Under the pieces are notes generated by a model. It searched no databases and had not been told where the DNA came from. It saw nothing but the letters and a program-made list of their open reading frames with translations. From Spirosoma lacussanchae (GTDB taxonomy: Bacteria; Bacteroidota; Bacteroidia; Cytophagales; Spirosomataceae), in contig NZ_SWJG01000002.1 in assembly GCF_005870035.1 (NCBI RefSeq), positions 434,001 to 498,000 on the forward strand: a stretch of DNA of 64,000 nucleotides, in the 5' to 3' direction. The position numbers and the translations under genes were made by a program. How positions within the stretch are numbered: the first letter of the stretch is position 1; each line of letters begins with the position of its first letter. Positions 43,225-51,666 of this stretch are shown here, one piece after another.

Positions 43225-44216
43225 CAACTATTTAATAGCATTCTGCTATAAAGAAATACAATTTTTGCGTACAAAATAATGTCCCTATGGAGCGATAAAG
43301 ACCCCCGGATTTGTGCTTCTACCACTTGTTTGTTGCGCGCTTTTCGCCAGATGTAATGGGCTGTACCTAAGCTGCCATGCGCACAGTTTTTTAAAGAAGC
43401 AGTTCGCAGCTGCCGGCGGCTTCCGGGAGGTAAATAATGTTGTACTGTATCGATTACCCATTTTAGATCCCGCAAATTCTGGCCTGTTGCTAACGACTGA
43501 CCCGAGATAGAGGCTGGATGTTGTCGATAGGTAGCTAAAATAGCTGGCGTATACGCAATAGAATATTTATGCGCTATTCGTATCCACATTTCCCAGTCTT
43601 CGCCGTAGGTAACGCCAAAAAAACCACCCAAGTGTTCGTATACGTTACGTTTTACGGAGATACTGCAGTACTGAATTCGCTGCATCGCTGCAATGCGAAA
43701 CAACCAGTTTTTCAGAATGCCATCTTTATTGGCTTCGCTGGGAGTTGTTCCCAGTACATAGCCCTTTTCATCTACGTGACTTTGTCGACAAAAAGCCGCC
43801 CCTATGTCCGGATAGGAGTCAAACAGCCGGTTCATGGCCTCGTAATAGCCACCCTGTATATAATCATCGCCATGAAGGAGGTGAATTCGTTGGCCACGGG
43901 AGCGGTTGAGGCAGGTTTCGAAGTTGCGAAGGCTACCCACATTCCTGTCCTGTCGGAAATACTGTACTCGTCCCTTGCCTATGGCTGCGACCAGACCGGC
44001 AACGTCACCGTCTGTACTGGCGTCATCTATTACTTCAATCTGCATCTGATCAGGGCCCGGAGCCTGGATCAGTACACTCTGCAAGGTCTGCTGTAAATAA
44101 GACATGCAGTTGTATACGGGAATCATAACTGACCAGAGAGGCCTTGATTCCGTGTCGGAAACAGGACTGATTACGGGTGGCTCCAACAGAATACGATGTG
44201 AAAGAAGGGTATTCAC
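43224..44216 (-). CDS. Glycosyltransferase family 2
   Basis: 330 aa. GT-A fold motifs: WSVMIPVYNCMSYLQQTL, EVIDDASTDG, IHLLHGDDYIQGGYY for the metal site, and YGEDWEMWIRIAHKY. The C-terminal 60 residues are basic and hydrophobic and may contact the membrane. It is coupled to the next GT2 gene (stop-start overlap TGATG). A 924-base AT-rich gap separates it from the pyruvyl transferase gene upstream, so it may have its own promoter. Confidence 0.9.
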   Translation of the reverse strand: MNTLLSHRILLEPPVISPVSDTESRPLWSVMIPVYNCMSYLQQTLQSVLIQAPGPDQMQIEVIDDASTDGDVAGLVAAIGKGRVQYFRQDRNVGSLRNFETCLNRSRGQRIHLLHGDDYIQGGYYEAMNRLFDSYPDIGAAFCRQSHVDEKGYVLGTTPSEANKDGILKNWLFRIAAMQRIQYCSISVKRNVYEHLGGFFGVTYGEDWEMWIRIAHKYSIAYTPAILATYRQHPASISGQSLATGQNLRDLKWVIDTVQHYLPPGSRRQLRTASLKNCAHGSLGTAHYIWRKARNKQVVEAQIRGSLSLHRDIILYAKIVFLYSRMLLNS

Positions 44217-45140
44217 AAGCTAACTGATTGAGGAAGAGAACAAAAATTTATCCGCGAGGAAGACAAAGGAGTTCCCGTAAGTATGGGTATGCCGTGCTAA
44301 TACATTCAGGCTTTAGACAGGGCAGACTGTAACTGACATAAGTAAGGGATGATTGACCATCGCGAAGAAAAGAGCCAGGTGTTAACGGATATGCAGGTAT
44401 TGAGAGGAAAAGCAACGACGTTTCAAAATAGGGCGAAAGAGCCTATTCCCTAGAGCAAATGCCGGCCCTTTAGGCCAGAGCGCGTCTTTGGATGAATGAA
44501 GAGTAAGCATTGGTGTTTGCGTGGACAAGGTATGTGGTGGAACGGCTAAGCAGCAACAGTTTGCAAGTCGCAGATACTAAAATGGTCTACTCATATAATG
44601 GAGTATATATTCATGCAATAATAATACAAGACTATCATATTCGAAAGTGTCAGCGAAAATAAATACAGTAAAATTGATAAGTACTTAATTGTAGAAAAAG
44701 TTATAAAATATCATCTTTTGAAAGCTTATTGCGAATATTATTGCATAATGAATTATATTTTTACAGAATCAATATATAAATACTTTGGTTTTGTGGGAAA
44801 AACTTGGAATGTGTGTATTATTAGATCCTTTCTGTGAAATTAGTGAACACAAACATAGGTAAAAGTTGGCCTGTGTAAAACTATATACGGTTACTATTTT
44901 ACGATAGACTGTGGTCTCACGGCATAGTGATAGCGTTGCGTGCTGGTTCGCAATGGGTTTAGACATTTGAGTAACGGGCTTCTTCGTTATCCTGTCAGCT
45001 GGAAAATGATTTATTCAGTTAATAAGCTGATAAAGCAATAGTTTTCTAGACACTATTCTGGCTTTTAGTTCGCCTTTATACGGCGCAGAAATCTTGTTTT
45101 TTGTAGTTTGTGGGTCGGTAGAATTAAATAACGTATTTCG
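44217..45140. other. Long AT-rich intergenic gap inside the polysaccharide cluster
   Basis: The 924 bases are clearly richer in A/T than the genes on either side. No credible gene was found; the one 65-codon minus-strand reading (44769-44966) lacks any family pattern. On the minus strand TATGTTTG (44850-44857) matches the TAnnTTTG -7 box, 630 bases before the GT2 gene, which would give a long leader. The gap might be a scar of a lost gene. Confidence 0.4.
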
Positions 45141-46220
45141 TTATCGGAAGGGGTTTTTAGTCCGGGCAATACTGTTATAAAATGGGGTTGGTAACGACCA
45201 GTATAAGACAGCTTTTGCTGTTTTCTTGATATCAGCTTTTGCTTTTCTTAACCAGTACGGTTCTGTTTTCTGCTTTGATAGTAAGCCTTTTGTCCAGGCG
45301 TTATTTTCCGGATTGTTTATTCTGGATCTGTACGTATTTTCGAGGCTCTCTGAATGGGTCAATGCCAATACGAGTTCAGCATGAATTTGCTCCGCCATTT
45401 CTATAGCCTGATGTTTACACGCCAGTGCTTTTTTGCGCGCCTGTTCAGTCAAACAATAATCGAACGCATTATTTAATTCATGGTCATCCAGTGCGTCAGC
45501 CTGAAACACGACGGGCCAGCCTATTTTCTGTGCCTGCGCCACAATTTTAGCGCCACCCGCTTCCGGGTCGATAGCCAGCACCGGCACGTTGTTTTTCAGC
45601 GCCATAACCATTCCGTGAAGCCGAGTGGTAACAAGCACATCTACTCGCGCAATAAGCGATTCTACCTCCGCTGGTGTTCGGAGATGAGTGCTGTTTGTGT
45701 CGAGCCGGGTATCTATGTAGACAACGGCCACGTGGCGCGTGCTGATCAACCGATTAATGGCCTGATTCGCTACTGCATCCAGCGCTCCTGGATAAGGCTC
45801 TACCAAACAAATACCGATAACAGGTACGAGAGGCTCCCGGGCCAGGAAAACGATGTCGGGTCGTACGGTAGCTGTACTGTTCCGCTCCAGCAACAGGTCG
45901 AATGGGTTCCATCGATTCAGCGGAACCAGCATCGATAAATTGAGGCCAATTAACCGACAGTTTGTAAAGCGGCTCAGGAAATCGGCTTCGTAGTTGCCCT
46001 GTTCAAAAGGGCCGCACACAAACACAACATGTGAATACCAGGTTGGCTCAACCGTTCGCCAGTTCACACCGCCCGTGAACGGCGGGTCGAAGGCGACGTC
46101 GTAGGGTAAGCCTGCTTCTTCTACCCATGCCGTAGTGCTGTTCAGCGCCATGATATCGCCAGCTGTGGGGTGGCCATGTTCAAAGCTAAACCAGCCGGCA
46201 ATAAGTACTTTTTTATTCAT
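45141..46220 (-). CDS. Polysaccharide pyruvyl transferase family protein
   Basis: 359 aa. The start MNKKVLIAGWFSFEHGHPTA, the segment VDVLVTTRLHGMVMALKNNV and the following PVLAIDPEAGGAKIVAQA are the CsaB/WcaK-type pattern with the conserved RLHG box. Such enzymes transfer pyruvate from phosphoenolpyruvate to a sugar and form a ketal that gives the glycan negative charge. In the polysaccharide cluster it probably decorates the repeat unit. It lies 49 bases downstream of the polysaccharide deacetylase gene. Confidence 0.85.
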   Translation of the reverse strand: MNKKVLIAGWFSFEHGHPTAGDIMALNSTTAWVEEAGLPYDVAFDPPFTGGVNWRTVEPTWYSHVVFVCGPFEQGNYEADFLSRFTNCRLIGLNLSMLVPLNRWNPFDLLLERNSTATVRPDIVFLAREPLVPVIGICLVEPYPGALDAVANQAINRLISTRHVAVVYIDTRLDTNSTHLRTPAEVESLIARVDVLVTTRLHGMVMALKNNVPVLAIDPEAGGAKIVAQAQKIGWPVVFQADALDDHELNNAFDYCLTEQARKKALACKHQAIEMAEQIHAELVLALTHSESLENTYRSRINNPENNAWTKGLLSKQKTEPYWLRKAKADIKKTAKAVLYWSLPTPFYNSIARTKNPFR

Positions 46221-46269
46221 AATGCTGTGTGCGTGGTAGTTGATCTGCCGCCAGCCGGGTGAGCGGACT

Positions 46270-47283
46270 TTACAGCAGCTTGTTTATTTGTTTCTGTAGC
46301 TGGGGGCCTGTACAATCCGGTATCTGAAGCCGACCAATCTGATAGCGGTCGGTGTGGCGGGTTGTCGCTACGGCCCTGGTAGTAAACGCAATGGAAAAAC
46401 CCGCCTGCTCTACTACCTGACGGGTCGTTTGGTTGTAGTTGCCGTAGGGGTAGGCAAAGGAGGTCAGCGAACGCCGGCACAGTTCGTCCAGCTGGCTTTT
46501 GCCGCCCGCAACCTCGTGTTGCTGCACCGCCCGGCTATGATTGGCCAGGGCGGGATGGGAAATCGTATGGCCCCCTACGTCTATCAGCGAATGCTGGCTG
46601 AGTTCACGAACCTGGGCTACCGTCATAACAGATGGGCAAGGTGTTGCCATAGATTCAGCCCCGCTCCAGCAACGCAATGCATGTAGTGTCTGTTGCTGAA
46701 GGTGGTGGGGTAAGGGCTTTAGCTTCTCCCAGATATGCTGATACAGCATGGCCCGTCTGGAGGGGGGAGCCAGGTGGGCTTTCCATGTGCTGAGGCTGGT
46801 TCGGAGGGCCGTGGTAAGCCGCGCTTCCGTGAGCAACTCAAACTCCAGATTGTCATCGGCGATCGGTAAGGAAAGCCGGTCAGGTAGAAGGGGTGTCTGG
46901 CATATAATCTGTTGCAGGTCATCCCACCAAAACCTCTGCTGGTCGAGAAGAGGCTGGGTCGTCAGGAAGAACGACGCCGGTATGCCATACTTCTCCAGCA
47001 TCGGCCTGGCTATCGTAAAATTGTCTGCATAGCCGTCGTCAAACGTAAGAACGATAGCCTGTTTGGTTAGCTGTCCGGTCTGTAGCTGATCAGCCAGCTC
47101 GTTGACCGACAGGATTGGGTAGTTCTTTTGCAGGGTTTGCAGGTGCTGCTCAAAATGGGTTGGACTGACGCACAGGTCCCAGGGGTCAATATCAACTTCG
47201 GCTATCCGATGATACATAAGTACCAGCGCGGAAGGGCTGACTGATTGTTTGAGTCGGCGAACCCAGTCTGGCAGTGACGTCAT
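46270..47283 (-). CDS. Polysaccharide deacetylase (NodB domain)
   Basis: 337 aa, no signal peptide. The NodB motifs are clear: VLTFDDGYADNF (Asp pair), VGGHTISHPALANH (metal-binding His), and SFAYPYGNYN for motif 3. The N-terminal segment SALVLMYHRIAEVDIDPWDL is the usual start of this subgroup. It likely acts on N-acetylated sugars of the surface glycan or its lipid-linked precursor in the cytoplasm. The start overlaps the stop of the GT2-methyltransferase gene as ATGA, so synthesis is coupled. Confidence 0.88.
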   Translation of the reverse strand: MTSLPDWVRRLKQSVSPSALVLMYHRIAEVDIDPWDLCVSPTHFEQHLQTLQKNYPILSVNELADQLQTGQLTKQAIVLTFDDGYADNFTIARPMLEKYGIPASFFLTTQPLLDQQRFWWDDLQQIICQTPLLPDRLSLPIADDNLEFELLTEARLTTALRTSLSTWKAHLAPPSRRAMLYQHIWEKLKPLPHHLQQQTLHALRCWSGAESMATPCPSVMTVAQVRELSQHSLIDVGGHTISHPALANHSRAVQQHEVAGGKSQLDELCRRSLTSFAYPYGNYNQTTRQVVEQAGFSIAFTTRAVATTRHTDRYQIGRLQIPDCTGPQLQKQINKLL

Positions 47284-48896
47284 GACAGTTTACGGGCTTT
47301 GGCGGTAATGATGACGGGATAGTGCGGATCGCTTGTGTTCAGCTGCTCCTGATCCAACTCGCTGATTCCGAGGCCATACAGAAAAGCCGTGGCAACTAGT
47401 ACATTACCGAAGGCGTCTACCTCGACCTCATTGATCGGGAAATGCTCTGACAGGGTTTTTCTGAGCGACAGTTCATTGAAGGACCAGTACCAGGTCTCTT
47501 TCCATTCGCCGTGGTCAATAGGGCTTATGCCCGGTGAGGTCATCAACAGAACTCCGCCTGGTTTTAGGATACGATAGCAGGTTTGCAGGGCACTCTTAAA
47601 GTCATAGATCAGGTGAAGGGTCTGGGTAAGTACGATGCAGTCGAAGGTATGATCGGGTACCTGCGGGAGATGGGTGAGGTCGCCAACAAGGGTGGCCTGG
47701 GGAGCATCGGCATGTACGTGAAGCACGTCGCTTTCAGCGACCTGGCTCCCGCCGAACCGAAGGGTATATTCGTTGTCACCGATCTCCAGCACCCGTCCCT
47801 GTATCGATGCAGCCTGCTGCTGAAGAAAACGTTCGATATAATACCGGTCAACAGGCCCGCCCCGATCGTACCCAAAACTAGTACTGATGGGGCTGGTGCG
47901 TTTCAGATCGCCAATATGAATAGATCCTACCGGCGGGCTGTACTTTTTCAGGAACGGGGTTCTGTATACCCAGCGCAGCGGATACGATGATGCGATACGT
48001 TTGAGGAGAGGCCTGAGGGGCATATATTTTTCAAGTAGTCGGTAACGAAGGAAGAGGTTGGGCTGGTACTGGCGAAGCAGCTGCTCGTAACGGATTCGGA
48101 TTTTATCATCGAGCAGGGCGTGGTAGTTGATCAGCTGAACGTACATCTGGTTGCCGTAGAGCGAGCGCCAGTTGCTGACCCCGTCCTGGTAAGCCTGCTG
48201 ATCCTCCGCCGTCCGGAGTGTTTTTTCCTGACGCTGCAACACCGAGAGTACCGTTGACAGCATGACCAGTATATTAGACGACATATTGGTCTGGTGCCGG
48301 CGGTAAGCGGCTATCACTTCCGTATGGTGATGTACGGGGTGCACAGCGGAGATGGTCAGGTACAGATCGTAATCTTCACAGGCGCTGAGCGACGTATCGA
48401 AACGGACCGATGTAAAGACCCACCGTCGGTACATGACCGTTGCGTGCATACCAATGTAATTGATCCGCAGGAAGTTGCGGTAGTGGTTGGCCCGCACCAC
48501 ACGTTTGGTTGTCCAGAGAATGGTCAGCTGCTCATCGACACCGATATGGGCCCCCGAAACGAAGGCAGCCGTCGGGTGTTGAAAGAGCTGTTGTACGTTA
48601 TACGACAGGGCACCCGGCAGCAGGAGGTCGTCTGCATCCAGAAAAACCAGGTAGTCGCCCTGGCTGTGGTCTATGCCTGTATTACGAGCCGCCGACAAGC
48701 CCTGATTGTCCTGATAAACGTAGCGCACCCACGGGTTCTGTAAAGCAACGGCTTTCGTTTCATCGGTTGAACCATCGTCGATCACTACAATCTCGAACGG
48801 GGTGTAGGTCTGGCGCGCTGCACTGTTAATCGCTTGCTGTAGGTATCGGCCCTGGTTGTAGCAGGGGATAATGATCGAAACCAAAGGCTTATTCAC
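47280..48896 (-). CDS. Bifunctional GT2 glycosyltransferase - SAM methyltransferase
   Basis: 538 aa from a GTG at 48896, giving VNKPLVSIIIPCYNQG, the normal GT2 start; a TTG at 48953 adds 19 residues read from inside the upstream gene. Residues 1-230 are a GT-A domain (VVIDDGSTDETKAVA; YLVFLDADDLLLPGAL; CEDYDLYLTISA). A basic linker follows, then a class I methyltransferase domain at about 355-538 (GRVLEIGDNEYTLRF, TFDCIVLTQTLHLI, CYRILKPGGVLLMTSPG). It lies between a deacetylase and the Wzt-like ATPase. A methyl end cap read by the Wzt C-terminal domain is a known strategy in ABC-dependent O-antigens, so this may be the chain terminator; this is inference. Confidence 0.85.
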   Translation of the reverse strand: MNKPLVSIIIPCYNQGRYLQQAINSAARQTYTPFEIVVIDDGSTDETKAVALQNPWVRYVYQDNQGLSAARNTGIDHSQGDYLVFLDADDLLLPGALSYNVQQLFQHPTAAFVSGAHIGVDEQLTILWTTKRVVRANHYRNFLRINYIGMHATVMYRRWVFTSVRFDTSLSACEDYDLYLTISAVHPVHHHTEVIAAYRRHQTNMSSNILVMLSTVLSVLQRQEKTLRTAEDQQAYQDGVSNWRSLYGNQMYVQLINYHALLDDKIRIRYEQLLRQYQPNLFLRYRLLEKYMPLRPLLKRIASSYPLRWVYRTPFLKKYSPPVGSIHIGDLKRTSPISTSFGYDRGGPVDRYYIERFLQQQAASIQGRVLEIGDNEYTLRFGGSQVAESDVLHVHADAPQATLVGDLTHLPQVPDHTFDCIVLTQTLHLIYDFKSALQTCYRILKPGGVLLMTSPGISPIDHGEWKETWYWSFNELSLRKTLSEHFPINEVEVDAFGNVLVATAFLYGLGISELDQEQLNTSDPHYPVIITAKARKLS

Positions 48897-48909
48897 TGAC
48901 AGGCCGGAT

Positions 48910-50190
48910 TTAGAGTGAATGAGCGGTTTCTGTAGCCACCTGTCGCCAGGCAAACGGAAAAGTCGGCCGAATCACCCCCGGCCATTTTCCGAACCACGCC
49001 GTATTTTCCCGGTAATCCTCAACCTCGAAAGACAGGCACTGCTGGAAATCGAACAGGACAGAGCTGGCATCTTTCAGGATTCGGATAGACAGGTAATAAA
49101 CGCCATCATTCAGGAAATGACCCGGAATGGTGCACGCTCCTTCCAATACGCCTTTTGCGCAGTACAGGCTGGCCGTTGGCAGTTCAAACACGCATTCGCC
49201 CAGGTTTGTATAAAGCTGCAGGGAAGCGTTAATCCAGGTCTCCGGTTCAAAGTTCCAGATCGAGAAACTAACCCGCAGGGGCGTCGTTACATTGATCAGG
49301 CGCTGGGGGTCATCCGATTCTGGTATTAGCTCAATGGATCTGAAGCGGACCTGCTGATTGCCGGGCGCATTCTCGGGTGTATCCCAGGTTTTTTGAAGCG
49401 TGTTTTGCTGGTAGGTAGCCAAAAAGTTGGTAACAACCGTGCGGGTCTCTCCCAGCTCGCGCACGCGTCCGTGTTCCAGCCAGACCGATTTCTGACATAG
49501 GTTATTAACAGCCTGCATGTTATGGCTGACGAACAGAATGGTACGGCCTTTGTCCTGAGCCACTTCCTGCATCTTTCCGAGGCATTTCTTCTGAAAACTG
49601 GCGTCGCCAACGGCCAGTACTTCGTCCACAATCAGGATGTCGGGTTCCAAATGAGCGGCTACGGCAAAGGCCAGCCGCATATACATGCCCGACGAGTAGC
49701 GCTTGGCAGGCGTGTCGATGAATCGCTCAATGCCCGAGAAGGCAACGATTTCGTCGAACTTATGCTGGATGTCGGCTTTGCTCATGCCGAGCATATTGCC
49801 GCTGATGTAAATATTTTCACGGCCCGTCAGCTCCATATGAAACCCGGTGCCGACTTCGAGCAGGCTGCTGATGGTGCCCTTGCCGCGAATAACTCCCTGG
49901 CTGGGCCGGGTAATCCGGGATATGATTTTCAACAAGGTCGACTTACCGGCTCCATTGGCCCCAACCAGGCCCCAGACCTCCCCCTGCCTGATGTCGAAGC
50001 TAACATCATCCAGCGCCAGAATGGCCGATGAGGACGGAAGGGGCGTGTTGTCGCCGAAAAACGAATCTTCCCGTCGCCGAACGCGGGTTGTCCACCAGCG
50101 TTGAAGATCCTGTCGGAAAGAGCCGGTTCCGATGGTGCCTAGCCGGTAGTACTTGGAAACGTTTTCTATCTGTATGATTGTCTCTGACAT
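48910..50190 (-). CDS. ABC transporter ATP-binding protein, Wzt type, with C-terminal glycan-binding-like domain
   Basis: 426 aa from the ATG at 50190; an ATG at 50211 overlaps the permease stop. The nucleotide-binding domain (1-240) has Walker A GLVGANGAGKSTLLK, the signature YSSGMYMRLAFAVA, Walker B ILIVDEVLAVGD and the H-loop SHNM. Residues about 255-426 form an extra beta-rich domain (NAPGNQQVRFRSIELIPESD, then VTTPLRVSFSIWNFEPETW), as in Wzt proteins that bind the finished glycan. It energises export of the polysaccharide with the Wzm-like permease encoded just upstream. Confidence 0.92.
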   Translation of the reverse strand: MSETIIQIENVSKYYRLGTIGTGSFRQDLQRWWTTRVRRREDSFFGDNTPLPSSSAILALDDVSFDIRQGEVWGLVGANGAGKSTLLKIISRITRPSQGVIRGKGTISSLLEVGTGFHMELTGRENIYISGNMLGMSKADIQHKFDEIVAFSGIERFIDTPAKRYSSGMYMRLAFAVAAHLEPDILIVDEVLAVGDASFQKKCLGKMQEVAQDKGRTILFVSHNMQAVNNLCQKSVWLEHGRVRELGETRTVVTNFLATYQQNTLQKTWDTPENAPGNQQVRFRSIELIPESDDPQRLINVTTPLRVSFSIWNFEPETWINASLQLYTNLGECVFELPTASLYCAKGVLEGACTIPGHFLNDGVYYLSIRILKDASSVLFDFQQCLSFEVEDYRENTAWFGKWPGVIRPTFPFAWRQVATETAHSL

Positions 50191-50200
50191 TATCCCGGCT

Positions 50201-51061
50201 TTAAATGACATCCATTAGTTTATCGACCCGCTTATGAAAGAGCATCATGGAGCCGACGAACAGAAGCAGCGTAACGAAAAGGCTATACGCCAGTTGAGTG
50301 GGGGTAAAGGTACCTTCGCCAAACAAAGCGAACCGACATACCTCAAAGAGGGGCGATAGCGGATTCAGGGCGGCAACCTGCCGAAATCGTTCGGGTACAA
50401 CCGCCATGGGGTAGATAACCGGGGTGACAAACATCATCAGCCGGATACCAATGCTGGCTACGTTCGTTAAATCGCGGTAATGAGCCGTCAGTACGGCAAA
50501 GAGCAGGCCGGTTGACAGGCCGTTGACGCCAATCAACAGAATGGCGATAGGTAGGGCCAGCATCCAGCTGTTCATCATGACCGGGTTACGATAAAGTAGC
50601 CAGTACCCAACCGTTATGATCGTCAACAACGAAAGCTGCAATAGTAGACGGATGACGTTGGCGCTCAATATGGAAAGGGGGATGATAAGCCGCGGAAAGT
50701 ACACCTTCTGAAAAATGCGCTCGTAGTGGATGAATGTAAAGGAAATAGCAATAAAGCTCTCGCTGAAGAAGGTCCACAAGGCAATGCCAATCAGGTAGAA
50801 CAAGACGGGGGGAACGTTGCCGGTTGAAATGCCGATTAGCTTATTGAATACCAGAATGTAGGTGACCAGAGTCAAAATAGGCTGGAAAAGAATCCATAAG
50901 GGCCCGAGCAGGGTTTGCTGATAGTTGAGTAGAAAGTCTTTTCGAATCAGACGAAGCCAAAGATTACGATACTCCCAAAGCTCCTTTACTTTCCAGTCCC
51001 ACCAGCTGGTTTGACTGTTGAGCTCCCACCCCCATTCGGTTGCTTTTGATACCTGTTCCAT
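50201..51061 (-). CDS. ABC-2 type polysaccharide export permease, Wzm type
   Basis: 286 aa from the ATG at 51061; the longer frame begins with TTG. It has about six hydrophobic helices (PLWILFQPILTLVTYILVF; VLFYLIGIALWTFF; LLQLSLLTIITVGYWLLY; AILLIGVNGLSTGLLFAVL; LMMFVTPVIYPMAVV; AYSLFVTLLLFVGSMMLF). The N-terminal WWDWKVKELWEYRNLWLRLI and the motif FVTPVIYP are typical of Wzm/KpsM/TagG permeases. It is the first gene of the minus-strand polysaccharide unit and overlaps or abuts the ATPase gene. It moves the completed glycan across the inner membrane. Confidence 0.9.
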   Translation of the reverse strand: MEQVSKATEWGWELNSQTSWWDWKVKELWEYRNLWLRLIRKDFLLNYQQTLLGPLWILFQPILTLVTYILVFNKLIGISTGNVPPVLFYLIGIALWTFFSESFIAISFTFIHYERIFQKVYFPRLIIPLSILSANVIRLLLQLSLLTIITVGYWLLYRNPVMMNSWMLALPIAILLIGVNGLSTGLLFAVLTAHYRDLTNVASIGIRLMMFVTPVIYPMAVVPERFRQVAALNPLSPLFEVCRFALFGEGTFTPTQLAYSLFVTLLLFVGSMMLFHKRVDKLMDVI

Positions 51062-51415
51062 TCTATACACCAATCTCGCCAAAAGTAAGCAACTATCTTT
51101 TGCGAATGAGCACAAAAGCGATGAAATAAATGGTCTCTGTAGATTAAGTGACTTCTATAGAGATTGATAATGACGAGTCCGGCCAGCCGGTGAGAGGAAT
51201 AATGATCAGAAAACCTGCCTGTCGATCACTTACGTTGTTGACCATAACGGCTCAGAACCCGGGGCATCTCCGCATGAACTAAGGGCGGACTGACTTGGGT
51301 TGTATAAACAGCGGCACCGGAAAGCTGCACGGGTGGGCGTAAATTCTGTACAGGAACGAGTCCGCAAAAGCGGAAATTTGTGTCAGTCAGTTTATCGATA
51401 ACAAACCACAACATC
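51062..51415. other. Divergent gap between the polysaccharide exporter and copper genes
   Basis: 354 bases. They contain a small perfect hairpin TCCGC-AAAA-GCGGA (51361-51374) about 40 bases before the copper chaperone start, which may be part of the promoter or leader. No CueR/CsoR-type operator and no gene was recognised. Confidence 0.35.
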
Positions 51416-51625
51416 ATGGACGCGAAGCAATTCAAAACCAATATAAAATGCGCAAACTGCGTGGCCGCGGTTACGCCTTTCCTCAACGAGGCCGTTGGTG
51501 AAAACGCCTGGCAGGTCGATCTGCAAAGCCCCAACCGGGTGCTCACCGTTGACACAACGACCAGTGATGCCGCCGTTACGCAGGCCATTGAGAAGGCTGG
51601 CTACAAAGCGGAGCCGCTAGCCTGA
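51416..51625 (+). CDS. Heavy-metal-associated (HMA) domain copper chaperone
   Basis: 69 aa from the ATG at 51416. It has one HMA ferredoxin-like fold: [20 protein letters not shown] with the metal-binding CxxC (Cys11, Cys14) and the end AITQ-like [15 protein letters not shown]. It binds Cu(I) and hands it to the P-type ATPase encoded 41 bases downstream. Cytoplasmic and small, likely co-transcribed with copA. Confidence 0.9.
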   Translation: MDAKQFKTNIKCANCVAAVTPFLNEAVGENAWQVDLQSPNRVLTVDTTTSDAAVTQAIEKAGYKAEPLA

Positions 51626-51666
51626 TCACCCCCGACCGCTGTCGCGGTAACTTCAACCCCCAAGTT

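Noticed and set aside
44769..44966. 65-codon minus-strand reading in the AT-rich gap
   Set aside because: It has no family pattern and an arbitrary amino acid make-up for AT-rich DNA; a real gene cannot be supported.
48896..48953. Longer start of the GT2-methyltransferase at 48953
   Set aside because: It uses TTG and its extra residues overlap the ATPase coding region; the GTG at 48896 gives the normal GT2 beginning.
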